From positions 80,141-144,140 of the forward strand of contig NZ_FMZJ01000013.1 of the NCBI RefSeq assembly GCF_900101455.1: a stretch of DNA of 64,000 bases, given 5' to 3'. Positions 1 to 9,265 of this stretch are shown here, piece by piece. Source of the DNA: Sphingomonas sp. YR710. Its GTDB lineage: Bacteria; Pseudomonadota; Alphaproteobacteria; Sphingomonadales; Sphingomonadaceae. The translations under genes and the position numbers were made by a program. Position 1 is the stretch's first letter. Each line of letters opens with the position of its first letter. Below the pieces are notes generated by a model. That model searched no databases, was not told the origin of the DNA, and was given only the letters and a program-made list of their open reading frames with translations.

Positions 1-4
1 GCCC

Positions 5-1405
5 ATGCGCATCGGCGTCAACGTGCCGACCATCGCCACCTCTTCGGGGCAGCGCATATACGCCAATCTGGCTGCGCACGCCGAATGGATGTTGGTGAAA
101 GGCGGTTGGAAGCGGATCGATCCGGCGATGCTGGATCGGGAGGGGTGGGTGAAGGCACTCGGACCAGGCGAGTCCGCCGCACGGCCGATGATACGTCCGG
201 GCGCGCCCTTTACCAACCTCCGGATCCGGTGCACTTATGCGGGCAGGGGTTCCCTCGGTGCCGGTGGTGTCTTTCGTGTCGAGGCAAGTCGGGATCATGA
301 ACTCGATTTGGCGGTGACGGCGAACCCCAATCCCGATGCAGGTGGCTGGCTAATGTTGCAGGCGACCGATCCGCAGGATCCGCTGCGCAACCTCGATTGC
401 CGCGAGCCGGATATGCCGAAGGACCTGCTCTTCGCGCCGGAATTCATAAGCTATATTCGGCAGTTCGCATTGGTCCGCTTTCTCGACTGGTCCGCCGCCA
501 ATGCGAATCAAGGGGGAGACTGGGCACGCCGCAACACCCCCCATCGCGGTTATCAGGGCGGCGAGCCGGAGGGCGTTTCGGTCGAGCATCAGGTGGAACT
601 CGTGAACGAAGCCGGCGTCGATGGTTGGTTCGTGCTGCCATATAATGCCGATCCTACCTACGTCGAAAATTTCGGTCGCTACGTGCACGATCATCTCAAG
701 CCCGGTCGGACCGCTTATGTCGAACTGGGCAACGAACTTTGGAATCTGGGCTTCCCTGCCGGGCGGCAGGCCATGAAGGAAGGACAGGCCGAACAGTTGG
801 GCGGCGGCAATCCCCAAAATGCAATGCTGCAGCGCTATGCCGAGAAATCGCGCGATACGCTGGCGATCTGGACACGGATCTTTGCCGACAACCCTACCCG
901 GCTGGTCCGGGTCGTTTCGACGCAAAATGTCTGGACAGAAACCGCGCGCCAGGTGCTGGGGTTCAAAGACACCGCCCATTATGTTGATGCGCTGGCGACC
1001 GCGCCTTATGTCCAGTTGGACGCGAATGGCTATGCGTCTGGGGATCTGGACCGGCTCTTCGCTGATCTGGGGGAGCGGGTCGACAAGGCGATCGGCTACG
1101 CGGCCGAAAACCGGCTGATCGCAGCCCAATATGGTAAGCGCTATATCGCCTATGAAGGCGGTCAGCATTTGCTACCGAAGGATATCGAATTTGCGAAGCG
1201 GATCCAGCGCGATCCGCGGATGGGGGCCCTCTATGTCCGCTATTTGAACGGCTGGCGGAGCCAGGTGGGTGATGTGATGACCCTCTATGCGGCAACCGGC
1301 CCGATTTCGCATTTCGGGGCGTGGGGGCTGCGCGAATATGCGGGTCAGCCGATCGACGAAACGCCGAAGCTGAAGGCTGTACGCGAGTTTCTGGGCAGGC
1401 GCTGA
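5..1405 (+). CDS. Glycoside-hydrolase-like protein of the EPS locus, possibly 5'-truncated by the window edge
   Basis: Visible product is 466 residues. It looks like a TIM-barrel glycoside hydrolase or a cellulose-binding-like protein of clan GH-A style. The sequence ELGNELWN (about residues 240-247) resembles a GH-A acid/base motif, with E244 the candidate. YIAYEGGQH (380-388) could supply a nucleophile, E384. An extracytoplasmic enzyme would normally start with a signal peptide. None is visible, and the reading frame is open to within 4 bases of the window edge, so the true start probably lies upstream. The stop overlaps the start of the polymerase gene (TGATG), which indicates one operon. 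A role in trimming or modifying the secreted polysaccharide is inferred from context. The fold call is moderate and the substrate is unknown. Confidence 0.6.
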   Translation: MRIGVNVPTIATSSGQRIYANLAAHAEWMLVKGGWKRIDPAMLDREGWVKALGPGESAARPMIRPGAPFTNLRIRCTYAGRGSLGAGGVFRVEASRDHELDLAVTANPNPDAGGWLMLQATDPQDPLRNLDCREPDMPKDLLFAPEFISYIRQFALVRFLDWSAANANQGGDWARRNTPHRGYQGGEPEGVSVEHQVELVNEAGVDGWFVLPYNADPTYVENFGRYVHDHLKPGRTAYVELGNELWNLGFPAGRQAMKEGQAEQLGGGNPQNAMLQRYAEKSRDTLAIWTRIFADNPTRLVRVVSTQNVWTETARQVLGFKDTAHYVDALATAPYVQLDANGYASGDLDRLFADLGERVDKAIGYAAENRLIAAQYGKRYIAYEGGQHLLPKDIEFAKRIQRDPRMGALYVRYLNGWRSQVGDVMTLYAATGPISHFGAWGLREYAGQPIDETPKLKAVREFLGRR

Positions 1406-2991
1406 TGTTCGGAATGTTCATCTGGTGCGCGCATCTCGAGGCCATGGTCGGGCTGGGGATGCTTATCTTCTATGGTAGTTTGTCGCCTGAGGTACGGCGC
1501 GAGATGGGGCCGGGGCCAGCCACCTTGGCGCTCGCAATGCCGCCGATTGCCTTCTTTCTGCCCAAATTGTTCCTGCTGCACATCGTTTACTTCCTGATTG
1601 TGCCGGTTTTGGCGACACGGCGCAGTCTGATCGTTCCGATCTATCTGTTCGCGCTCATGCTGCTGCCCGATTTCAGGTCTCCGCTGATGGCCGGCCCGGT
1701 ATATTTTTTCTACGGCACGATCTACGACAGCCTCGGTTTCGGTGCACTGCTGACCATGCTGACACGATTTCCGGCCTACAGCCGGATTCGCCCGGCGAGC
1801 GACATTCCGGTATTGCTGATCATGCTCGTGCTCATGTTCGGCCGCAGCAATTTCGGCAGTCTCACGAACCTGTTGCGGGTCTATGTGGAGCTGCTGCTCA
1901 CTTATGGCCTGCCTTATTATATCGCTAGCCGTGGCGTTCGCTCAATCGACGATGTGAAGCGGGTGATGCTGTACATGGCATGTGCGGCGGTGATGATCTC
2001 CGCCATCATGTGCTACGAGGCGTTGCGCACCTGGCCGATGTATCGGATACTCTACACCCATTATGATGTCGATTTTAAAGGAATGGTGAAGCTACGATCG
2101 GGCTGGCTGCGGACAACGGGTACCACTATCGAAACGACATCAATGGCATTTATATTGGTGCCATGTTTCCTCGCGGCGCGCTGCTCGCGACGCGCCTTCG
2201 CTTCATCGCGGCAACATATCGGGGTGCTTTGCTTGCTGGGCCTCGGCCTGGCCCTGCCGCAGTCGCGCGGTGCGCTGGTCGGGCTGCTGTTTGCGATGAC
2301 GGCGATGAACATCTATCTGCGGCGGTGGGCAGCCGTTGGGGGCGTGGCATTTCTGGCCATCGGCATTGCGTTGGCAATGCTGGTCGTCCCTGCCGAAAGC
2401 AGGTTGGGCAGCATGCTGGGTAAATCGGCCGAAACCGCCGGTACCGCAGATTATCGCAAGGATCTCTTCTGGCGGGGATTGGAGGAGATTCGCAAGCGGC
2501 CTGTGCTGGGGGCCTCCGAAACCGAGGTCATGGCAAACCTCGAAGATCTTCGGCAAGGAGAAGGCATCATCGATTTCGTGAACACCTATCTCTACGTCGC
2601 CTTAGTGACTGGAGTGGTCGGGCTGATCCCCTTTGTCGCGGGATTAGCCGGCCAGCCTCTGGCCTTGTGGAAAATCCGGCGTGGCCTGCCGCCGCGCGGG
2701 GCCGATATCGATGTCATGGCCTTCATTTTTGCCGGGATATTGGCCCCGATGGAGATGCTCGCTTTCACCTCGCTAGGCGGCCGGCCGAGCACTTTTATCA
2801 TGATGCTTATTGGGTTCGCTGCGGCGCTCGTCAGTCAGCGACGATATGCGGTTAAAGCCGGTATGTCGTCCGAAGTGGGGGACCGCAGGGCCGATGTGCG
2901 TTCGACGCAGACCAACCCGTCCGGTGTGGCGATGCCTGAGGCCGGGGAATGGCGCGAACCCGTTCCGAAGGGTATGGGGCGTCCGTTGTAA
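1405..2991 (+). CDS. O-antigen ligase/Wzy-type EPS polymerase, multi-spanning membrane protein
   Basis: The product has 528 residues if it starts at the ATG that overlaps the preceding stop codon (TGATG). An in-frame upstream extension exists but would overlap the hydrolase gene. Long hydrophobic segments run through most of the protein (roughly 10-12 membrane helices), with a periplasmic-type loop around residues 200-260 and a short conserved stretch, LPQSRGALVG. This is the pattern of the Wzy_C/O-antigen ligase family, which joins undecaprenyl-linked repeat units in the periplasm. The last ~45 residues are hydrophilic and of unclear role. The polymerase sits directly before a flippase and a glycosyltransferase, as in a Wzx/Wzy-dependent EPS locus. 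Family call is good; the polymer is unknown. Confidence 0.75.
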   Translation: MFGMFIWCAHLEAMVGLGMLIFYGSLSPEVRREMGPGPATLALAMPPIAFFLPKLFLLHIVYFLIVPVLATRRSLIVPIYLFALMLLPDFRSPLMAGPVYFFYGTIYDSLGFGALLTMLTRFPAYSRIRPASDIPVLLIMLVLMFGRSNFGSLTNLLRVYVELLLTYGLPYYIASRGVRSIDDVKRVMLYMACAAVMISAIMCYEALRTWPMYRILYTHYDVDFKGMVKLRSGWLRTTGTTIETTSMAFILVPCFLAARCSRRAFASSRQHIGVLCLLGLGLALPQSRGALVGLLFAMTAMNIYLRRWAAVGGVAFLAIGIALAMLVVPAESRLGSMLGKSAETAGTADYRKDLFWRGLEEIRKRPVLGASETEVMANLEDLRQGEGIIDFVNTYLYVALVTGVVGLIPFVAGLAGQPLALWKIRRGLPPRGADIDVMAFIFAGILAPMEMLAFTSLGGRPSTFIMMLIGFAAALVSQRRYAVKAGMSSEVGDRRADVRSTQTNPSGVAMPEAGEWREPVPKGMGRPL

Positions 2992-3007
2992 TGACGCGGC
3001 GCCATCG

Positions 3008-4360
3008 ATGATCGCACCTGCACCGTTGGCCAGATTGGTCGTCCGGATCAAGGCGCAGAGGGGCGGGGACTCAATGGTCCTGATCGGGACTACATTGGTC
3101 TCGAATCTGGTGCGTATCGCCAGCACGATGGCGATGACGAGGTTGCTCGCCCCCGACATCTTCGGGCTGGTTGGTATCATCAACACGATCTTCTTCATCG
3201 TCACGATGCTGACCGATCTCGGGTTTCAGGCCTATGTCGTGCGCCACCCCGACGGCGACGATCGGCGCTTCCTCCGTGTAATCTGGACGATCCACGCGGG
3301 ACGCGGGGCCGGGCTGGCTTTGATTTCGGCCGCGTTGGCGTTCCCGCTGGCCCAATTGCTGGCAAAGCCCGAACTCGCGCTGCCTTTGGCGGTGGCATCC
3401 ACAATCTTCCTGATCAACGGCCTCGCATCATTGTCGCTGATCACTGCGCTGCGCACTCATCAGGTCGCCAAGCTCTGTTATCTCGATCTGGGAGTGCTGA
3501 TCTTCCAGACACTCGTCGCGATGACTTCCGCCGCGCTACTGCACAATGTCTGGTCGATCATCATCGCGATGGCGGCCTCAGCGGCGCTGCGGACGATTCT
3601 AAGCTACAGCCTGTTTCCGAATTCGTGCAGCGGAATCGCCATCGATCGGGCGGTGTCAAAGGATTTCTGGCGATTTTCGCGCTTCGTGATGGGCTCCAGC
3701 CTGCTGACGCTGCTGATCGCGCAGACCGACAAAATTGTCTTGGCCCGTGTCTTGAGCCTCGATCGTTTTGGGCTTTACATGATCGCCACCACGCTCGCCG
3801 GCGTGCCGCTGGTTTTTGCCGGCAACTATGCAAGCCGGATACTGTACCCACGCTATGCGAGCATGTTCCGGGACACCTCGGATCGTCTGCCCCAAATCTA
3901 CTATGCCGGGCGGCGTACGCTGTCGCTGATCTACAACTTCTCCGTCGGCGGGTTGATCGGCGGCGCTCCGATCCTCATCCGCGTGCTGTACGACGATCGT
4001 TATGTGGAGGCATCGCCCTATTTGTCGCTGCTCGCGACCGCGTCGCTGATGGCACTCGGCAACCGTGCCGCCAATGAGGTGCTCACCGCGATGGGACATG
4101 TTCAGGTTACGTTTACCGCGAATGTCTTCCGGCTGACCTGGCTGATCGTCGTCGGCGTTCCCGCTTATCTGGGCTTCGGGCCCCTCGGTCTGGTGACCGC
4201 GATCGGCCTGATTGAAGCGCCGCCGCACCTCTATAACTGGTGGCAGCTTCACCGTTTTGGGATTTTCAATGCGCGCGAGGAAGGCATTCTGATCGGCGCG
4301 GCCGTGCTGGGGATGGGGATCGGTTTCGTCATGACCGCGCTGCTGTCGTTCCTGTGGTGA
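3008..4360 (+). CDS. Wzx-type polysaccharide flippase (lipopolysaccharide biosynthesis/oligosaccharide flippase)
   Basis: The product has 450 residues from the ATG at 3008, 16 bp after the polymerase stop; this start gives the expected short N-terminal arm before the first helix. About 12-14 hydrophobic segments are spread over the whole length. The N-terminal region with TRLLAPDIFGLVGI is typical of the polysaccharide synthesis/MATE-like flippase superfamily, where a G-x-x-x-F/Y-G pattern follows the first helix. Such proteins move lipid-linked repeat units across the inner membrane. The 3' end overlaps the next glycosyltransferase by 4 bases (GTGA), so the two are probably translationally coupled. 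Confidence 0.8.
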   Translation: MIAPAPLARLVVRIKAQRGGDSMVLIGTTLVSNLVRIASTMAMTRLLAPDIFGLVGIINTIFFIVTMLTDLGFQAYVVRHPDGDDRRFLRVIWTIHAGRGAGLALISAALAFPLAQLLAKPELALPLAVASTIFLINGLASLSLITALRTHQVAKLCYLDLGVLIFQTLVAMTSAALLHNVWSIIIAMAASAALRTILSYSLFPNSCSGIAIDRAVSKDFWRFSRFVMGSSLLTLLIAQTDKIVLARVLSLDRFGLYMIATTLAGVPLVFAGNYASRILYPRYASMFRDTSDRLPQIYYAGRRTLSLIYNFSVGGLIGGAPILIRVLYDDRYVEASPYLSLLATASLMALGNRAANEVLTAMGHVQVTFTANVFRLTWLIVVGVPAYLGFGPLGLVTAIGLIEAPPHLYNWWQLHRFGIFNAREEGILIGAAVLGMGIGFVMTALLSFLW

Positions 4361-5592
4361 TACGGGCGGATCCGGAGACCACGGGGCTGCATATCGCTTA
4401 TTTTGCCCCGGCATGGCCACCGGAGAGCATAGCGAACGGCGTCGTCACCTATGTCGCGGTGATGCGCGCCTGGCTGATGGCGCAAGGTCACCGTGTGACG
4501 ATCGTTGCGGATGGGGTGGCTTATGGCACGGATGACGAACCGGTGTCGCTGGACGGCGATGGCATTGTGGCGCGGATGCGGGTTCGGCTGGCGGCCCGCG
4601 CCGATAGCGGCACCGGCGATCGGCCGGGCGCCGGACGGCGCATAGCCCGGAATTTTGCACGGCTTCACCGGCGCGATCCGATCGATCTGATCGAGATGGA
4701 GGAATCGTTCGGCTGGTCGGAGGTGGTCGCGCGCGCGGTCGACGTGCCGGTCGTCACGCGGTTGCACGGCCCCTGGTTCCTTTCGCCGGCCGAAGGCGAG
4801 CGTGCAGAGAAGACCGTGCAGACGCTGCAACGCATCGCCGCCGAAGGGCGGGCAATTGAGACGGCGCGCGCGATCACCTCGCCTTCCGCCCGGTTGCTCG
4901 ATGCGGTGCGTGCTCGCCATCCGATTGCGGGTCAGGTCGCTGCTATCCCCAATCCGATCGTACCCGCTGCTGCCGCAGACCGGTGGCGCGCCGAAGCCAG
5001 CGACCCCGATCTGATCCTGTGGGTCGGCAGGATCGACCGGCGGAAGGGCGCGGATATCGCGCTCGACGCCTTTGCGCGGGTGGTGAAGATTCACTCTTCG
5101 GCGCGGCTCGTCGTCGCCGGACCGGACGGCGGAATCGCGATGCCGGGCGCAGCCAGACTGTTCTTCGAGGATTATTGTGCCGCGAGGCTCCCGCCGTCCG
5201 TGCGCGGGCGGATCGAATATCTCGGGCGCATTTCCCGAGCCGATATCGCCGGACTACGGCTTCGGGCCGCGTTGGCAATCATCCCCTCACGCTACGAAAA
5301 CTTCCCCTACAGTCTCGCCGAGGCGATGGCTTTGGGTAGCCCCGCGATCGCGGCCGACAGCTTCGGCTGTGGCGAGATGATCGTCGATGGCGAGAGCGGG
5401 TGGCTGGTGCCGACTGAGGATGATGATGCGCTGGCCCGGGCGATCCTCGCCGTCCTGTTCGATCGGCAGAAGGCCGCGATGGTGGGCGCGGCTGCGTGGC
5501 AGCGCTGCGTGGATCATTACGGCGCCGATGTGATTGGCGAGGCTACGCTGGCATTTTATCGGCAAGTGTTGGCCAGCGCTGAAGCGCGCTGA
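4357..5592 (+). CDS. Glycosyltransferase, GT4 family (GT-B fold)
   Basis: The product has 411 residues from a GTG start that overlaps the flippase stop by 4 bases (GTGA). A longer frame reaches back to 4240 but would lie inside the flippase gene. The N-terminal half shows a glycine-rich acceptor domain (HIAYFAPAWPPESIANGV). The C-terminal half has the nucleotide-sugar domain: WVGRIDRRKGADIALDAF, then SRYENFPYSLAEAMALGSP with the E-x7-E pattern of retaining GT4 enzymes. It is cytoplasmic or peripheral on the inner membrane and would add one sugar to the EPS repeat unit. Donor and acceptor cannot be read from sequence. It is the last gene of the first rightward operon. Confidence 0.85.
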   Translation: MIRADPETTGLHIAYFAPAWPPESIANGVVTYVAVMRAWLMAQGHRVTIVADGVAYGTDDEPVSLDGDGIVARMRVRLAARADSGTGDRPGAGRRIARNFARLHRRDPIDLIEMEESFGWSEVVARAVDVPVVTRLHGPWFLSPAEGERAEKTVQTLQRIAAEGRAIETARAITSPSARLLDAVRARHPIAGQVAAIPNPIVPAAAADRWRAEASDPDLILWVGRIDRRKGADIALDAFARVVKIHSSARLVVAGPDGGIAMPGAARLFFEDYCAARLPPSVRGRIEYLGRISRADIAGLRLRAALAIIPSRYENFPYSLAEAMALGSPAIAADSFGCGEMIVDGESGWLVPTEDDDALARAILAVLFDRQKAAMVGAAAWQRCVDHYGADVIGEATLAFYRQVLASAEAR

Positions 5593-5614
5593 TCTCGAGG
5601 GCGTAGCTGCGGGT

Positions 5615-6451
5615 TCATTTGGGTCCGAGGCGGCGGGCAAAATGTTGGAGCTTCGCCGGCACCCAATCGTTCACCCAATGCTGATACGCGATCTTCCAGT
5701 CACGCTGTTCCTTTGAATTCGGCCGTGGCCGAAAATTCGTGGACCGGATCGGAATCGTGCCGGACGGCTCACGGATCGCGGTATAATAATAAGTCGCGAT
5801 CGATCGACGGGAGCGGTCCGGCGGGCAAGCGAGCGGCTCCGGATGGCCATGATAGCTATCGAGCGCGGTGTTGAAGATCACCGCCCGGCCGAGGATCGGC
5901 GCGATGCTGCGTTCCTTTCTCGACATTGACGGATCCCATAGTTCAAGCTCGCCGCCGAATGCCGGAACCCAATCGTCGTTGAGGTAGATCAGCAGGTTGA
6001 TCCGGCGCTCGACATGCATCTGGCTGTGGACGTTGAAATCGGCATGGATGCTCAAATGGCCGCCCGCGCACGTCTCGTGCAGGCCACCGCCGGCATGGTA
6101 AGGATCGGGAATGAGGCCATTGATGCCCGTCAGTTCGCTCAGGAAGGCAAGGAAAGCCTGGCTGTTGAGTTCGGACAGGATGTTGCGCACCAACCCGCTT
6201 GTGGTCTCGCCAGGCTTGAACTGGCATTTAAGCCGTTCTTGATCGCGATCGAAGAACCGTCCGCTCGTGCGATCCGGATAGGCACGCGCCACATTGCGAA
6301 GCAGGTCGGCATCAAGGAAATCGTCGATCATGATATGCGGAAAGGGTGGTGCGCCGCGATAGGCAGGGCCGAGTGCCTTGCCGGCGGCACGGCATTCCGC
6401 CTCGTCGAAACATAGATAGCCATGGTGTTCGCGAAGGGTGAGCAGGCTCAT
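5615..6451 (-). CDS. 2OG-Fe(II) oxygenase (prolyl-4-hydroxylase-like)
   Basis: The product has 278 residues from the ATG at 6451, preceded by a GGAG-type ribosome site; the in-frame extension to 6535 lacks support. The double-stranded beta-helix signature is clear. HADFN carries the H-x-D iron pair (H136, D138). The distal iron ligand lies in SYHGHPEPL (H201 or H203). An arginine in RRSIATYYYT (about 215-216) would bind the 2-oxoglutarate carboxylate. Enzymes of this family hydroxylate proteins or small molecules. Their presence in an EPS cluster suggests modification of a sugar substituent or of an exported protein, but the substrate is unknown. The gene is convergent with the preceding operon, with a 22-bp gap. 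Confidence 0.8.
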   Translation of the reverse strand: MSLLTLREHHGYLCFDEAECRAAGKALGPAYRGAPPFPHIMIDDFLDADLLRNVARAYPDRTSGRFFDRDQERLKCQFKPGETTSGLVRNILSELNSQAFLAFLSELTGINGLIPDPYHAGGGLHETCAGGHLSIHADFNVHSQMHVERRINLLIYLNDDWVPAFGGELELWDPSMSRKERSIAPILGRAVIFNTALDSYHGHPEPLACPPDRSRRSIATYYYTAIREPSGTIPIRSTNFRPRPNSKEQRDWKIAYQHWVNDWVPAKLQHFARRLGPK

Positions 6452-6641
6452 GCAGATACTCCGGTGGCGACGGACGTAGGCAGCTATTCTGCACATCGTG
6501 CCGATCGCGGCTAAGATGCTAACCCGACCTGACATAGATCAGCCCCAACGCATTTCCACCCGGCATTGTACGAAGAAGGGCCGGAGAGGGCCGTTGCCAC
6601 AAGCTGAGCAGGGGATCCGTGCCAGTCTGAGGAAGGCGGTG

Positions 6642-7829
6642 CTAAGCGGTAGTCTCCAATCCGAATGATTTGACGATCGCTTCGGCGCGTTCGCGGTGCA
6701 TCGCCTGATGCGTGCGCAATTTCATCGGCTCCAAAGCTTTCATACCCATGCGCTGAAGTTCGGCCCCGTGGAAGGTTGCCCAATCCATGGTGGCAGCAAG
6801 AGCGGCGGCGTCGCCCAGCTTGACGATCAGCCCGTTATCCATGTGGCTGATAAACTCGCTATGCCCGGATGTTCCACTTGCGATGACGGGAACACCGCGG
6901 GCGAAAGCGTCGAAAATGATTCGCGGTTGCTCGTCGGAGATCGTAGGAATCACAACGGCTTGATAGCCATCCAGCAGCGTAGAAAAGGGTACTCCATGTG
7001 GTACAGGGTCGAGCAAGCGAACTCGATCGGCGAACCGGTCGGCAACGGCCTTGCATTCTGCGGTGAGTTTGCCGACGCCCACAATGTCGATCGCGGCATT
7101 CGATTTCTCGATAGCCGCGATGAGCACGCGAATCCCCTTTTCCTCCGTCAACCTGCCGGCGAACAGGAGGCGGCGTGATTTCATCGACCATCGTTGCGCG
7201 GCTTCGCCCACTGATAGGATTTGATCCAGGTCGACCCAGCTAGGGTGCAAAACATGCGTCGGTCCTCGCGGTTTGGTCGCGAGGCTCGTTCGGTAGGCTT
7301 CTGTCGTGAAGAAGGAGGCGTCCGCGGCGTTCACGCACGCGCGGCTATATGCTTCGCGGATCCGGGCAAAGAGCCTGCGCCGAAGGGAGGCGGTCTCACC
7401 CTTTGCTATTCGCCAGAAGCTCGATTCGATATTAACCAGGACGTTTCGGCCGCGCAATCGCGCCAGCGGAACGCCAAACCATCCCAGCGCATAAGGCCAG
7501 CCCGCCATGCCAGTGTGGACAATGAAGCCCTTTCTGATGGCGCGATCCATCTTCAACAAAAGAAGTGGAATGCACAAGACGGAGGCCCTCGTAAGGGGCC
7601 ATACAGGTATTATCTTCAGCCGCGGATGGAAGCACTTGACCCAATTTTTGGGCGGCGGCGCATCATGAACAGGACAGAATACGGTAAAATCGTCTATCTC
7701 ATCGAGGTGAAGCAGAAGGTCTTTTTGCCAAAGCGGATCTGCCCACCAGGTTTCGCCGACCCGATATAGCGGAGTATTCACCACGAGGAGATACGGTTCT
7801 TTGATAATTGCTGAGGCGTGCCGGATCAT
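6642..7829 (-). CDS. Glycosyltransferase, GT4-like family
   Basis: The product has 395 residues from the ATG at 7829 (MIRHASAIIKEPYLLVVNTP), chosen because the upstream 51 in-frame residues are not family-like. The second half contains RRLLFAGRLTEEKGIRVLIAAI, the usual start of the GT4 donor domain, followed by VVIPTISDEQPRIIFDAFARGVPVIAS with the conserved acidic pair near the donor pocket. It is a predicted cytoplasmic enzyme with no membrane segment beyond weak hydrophobic patches. It is transcribed with the 2OG oxygenase (190-bp gap) and divergently from the acyltransferase. It likely adds a sugar to the EPS repeat unit; specificity is not readable. Confidence 0.8.
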   Translation of the reverse strand: MIRHASAIIKEPYLLVVNTPLYRVGETWWADPLWQKDLLLHLDEIDDFTVFCPVHDAPPPKNWVKCFHPRLKIIPVWPLTRASVLCIPLLLLKMDRAIRKGFIVHTGMAGWPYALGWFGVPLARLRGRNVLVNIESSFWRIAKGETASLRRRLFARIREAYSRACVNAADASFFTTEAYRTSLATKPRGPTHVLHPSWVDLDQILSVGEAAQRWSMKSRRLLFAGRLTEEKGIRVLIAAIEKSNAAIDIVGVGKLTAECKAVADRFADRVRLLDPVPHGVPFSTLLDGYQAVVIPTISDEQPRIIFDAFARGVPVIASGTSGHSEFISHMDNGLIVKLGDAAALAATMDWATFHGAELQRMGMKALEPMKLRTHQAMHRERAEAIVKSFGLETTA

Positions 7830-8023
7830 CGGGGGATTTTGCACGGTATACTCACCAAGTCCATATAGATCACCGTGTGATCTTTCTATCCGGGTGGGGG
7901 AGCGGGCCGGCACCACAAATGCACCAAAGGCGCATTTCCAAACAGACTCTATGGGGTGGTAGTTGAGCCACCGGCAGGCCATAGCTGAACCGAGGAACCA
8001 TGTGACAAAGGTGCTGTGACGCG

Positions 8024-9265
8024 ATGCCGGCCATCCAACTGCGCCTGATTCCGTCCGATGGCGTGCAATTCCAGCGCAACAACTTCGATTTTATACGATT
8101 GATGATGGCGTTGCTCGTCATCTATTCGCATGCCTTTGCACTTTATTCGGGAAGCGAGGATCGCGAGACGTTGTCGTTGATAACAAATGGTTTTTACAAT
8201 AGCGGTAGGATTGCCGTCTGGAGTTTTTTCATCGCCAGCGGTTTTCTAGTCTCGCGGAGTTTCGAGCGATCGGCTTCGGTGCGTCAATATGCGTCGAAGC
8301 GCATGCGGCGCGTCTATCCCGGCTATCTGGTCGCGACAACGATTTGCGCCTTCGTTGTGACGCCGCTGTTCATCGTTGGCAGGCAGTTCGCGCCGGATAT
8401 ATCCGAGGTAGCGCGAACGATCGCTCTGAATCTGTTTTTCTCCAATCACTTCCCAATCGATGATCTGTTCCTGAACAACCTCAGTTCGACGGTGAACGGA
8501 TCGTTGTGGAGCATAAAATATGAAGTGCTCTGCTATGCCGGCATCGCTCTGCTCGGCTGGGCGGGGTTGCTGAGGAGGCGGGCTGCGATCCTAATTCTAT
8601 ATGTTGCGATCGTGTTCGCCTGGTGCTGGCTCGATGCGACGGGGCGCAAGCCCGGGGGATCTCAGTTCGTCAGGGATATGGTCGGCTGGCCCTATCAATG
8701 GTTCCGGGTGTTGCCCAACTTTCTGGCCGGTGTGCTGATCTACCTCTATCGCGAGCGGATCCCGCGATCGACGCCGCTGTTAATGGTCGGGCTGATAGCC
8801 AGTTTTGCCGCCTTCTGGTCTCCCTATCATCTGCAGGGTCTGATTCTGGCGCATCTGATCGCACCGCCGACGCTGGCTTATGGAATTTTTGTTTTTGCCT
8901 TTCATCCGAAGATTGCGCTGCATGCCGCCGCTCGGTTCGGCGATTTTTCTTATGGTACTTACCTCTATGGCTTCGTGATCCAGCAGATGTTGCTCGCTAC
9001 ATTCCAGTTGGGCTTTTGGCCATTCGTGCTGTTGTCGATGCTGTGTGCATTGCTGGCCGGGGCGGCGAGCTGGTGTCTGGTCGAGCGTCACTTTCTGCGG
9101 CGAAAACCAGAATCAGTCGCGCCTTGTTCGGATCCAGTGTCGTTCGCGCCGGGTGATACCGCTGAGATATATAGGCAGTTTCCACAGCATGTAGAGCGGG
9201 ACACGCAACAGCGTCGCGGCCCGGATCTGGTCGCGGGCATGAGTCCAGACTGCGCCGACCAATAA
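8024..9265 (+). CDS. Acyltransferase family 3 membrane protein (OafA-like), with an unusual C-terminal tail
   Basis: The product has 413 residues. It starts NNFDFIRLMMALLVIYSHAF, the conserved first helix of acyltransferase-3 proteins with the catalytic-type histidine after R-x6-V. About ten hydrophobic helices follow, with FIASGFLVSRSF typical of the family. Such proteins O-acetylate or O-succinylate sugars of surface polysaccharides from the inner membrane. The family domain ends near WCLVERHFLRR. The last ~53 residues are hydrophilic, of low family character, and lie entirely antisense to the 3' end of the convergent glycosyltransferase gene (overlap 9113-9265). This looks like a lost stop codon with read-through. 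Confidence 0.8.
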   Translation: MPAIQLRLIPSDGVQFQRNNFDFIRLMMALLVIYSHAFALYSGSEDRETLSLITNGFYNSGRIAVWSFFIASGFLVSRSFERSASVRQYASKRMRRVYPGYLVATTICAFVVTPLFIVGRQFAPDISEVARTIALNLFFSNHFPIDDLFLNNLSSTVNGSLWSIKYEVLCYAGIALLGWAGLLRRRAAILILYVAIVFAWCWLDATGRKPGGSQFVRDMVGWPYQWFRVLPNFLAGVLIYLYRERIPRSTPLLMVGLIASFAAFWSPYHLQGLILAHLIAPPTLAYGIFVFAFHPKIALHAAARFGDFSYGTYLYGFVIQQMLLATFQLGFWPFVLLSMLCALLAGAASWCLVERHFLRRKPESVAPCSDPVSFAPGDTAEIYRQFPQHVERDTQQRRGPDLVAGMSPDCADQ

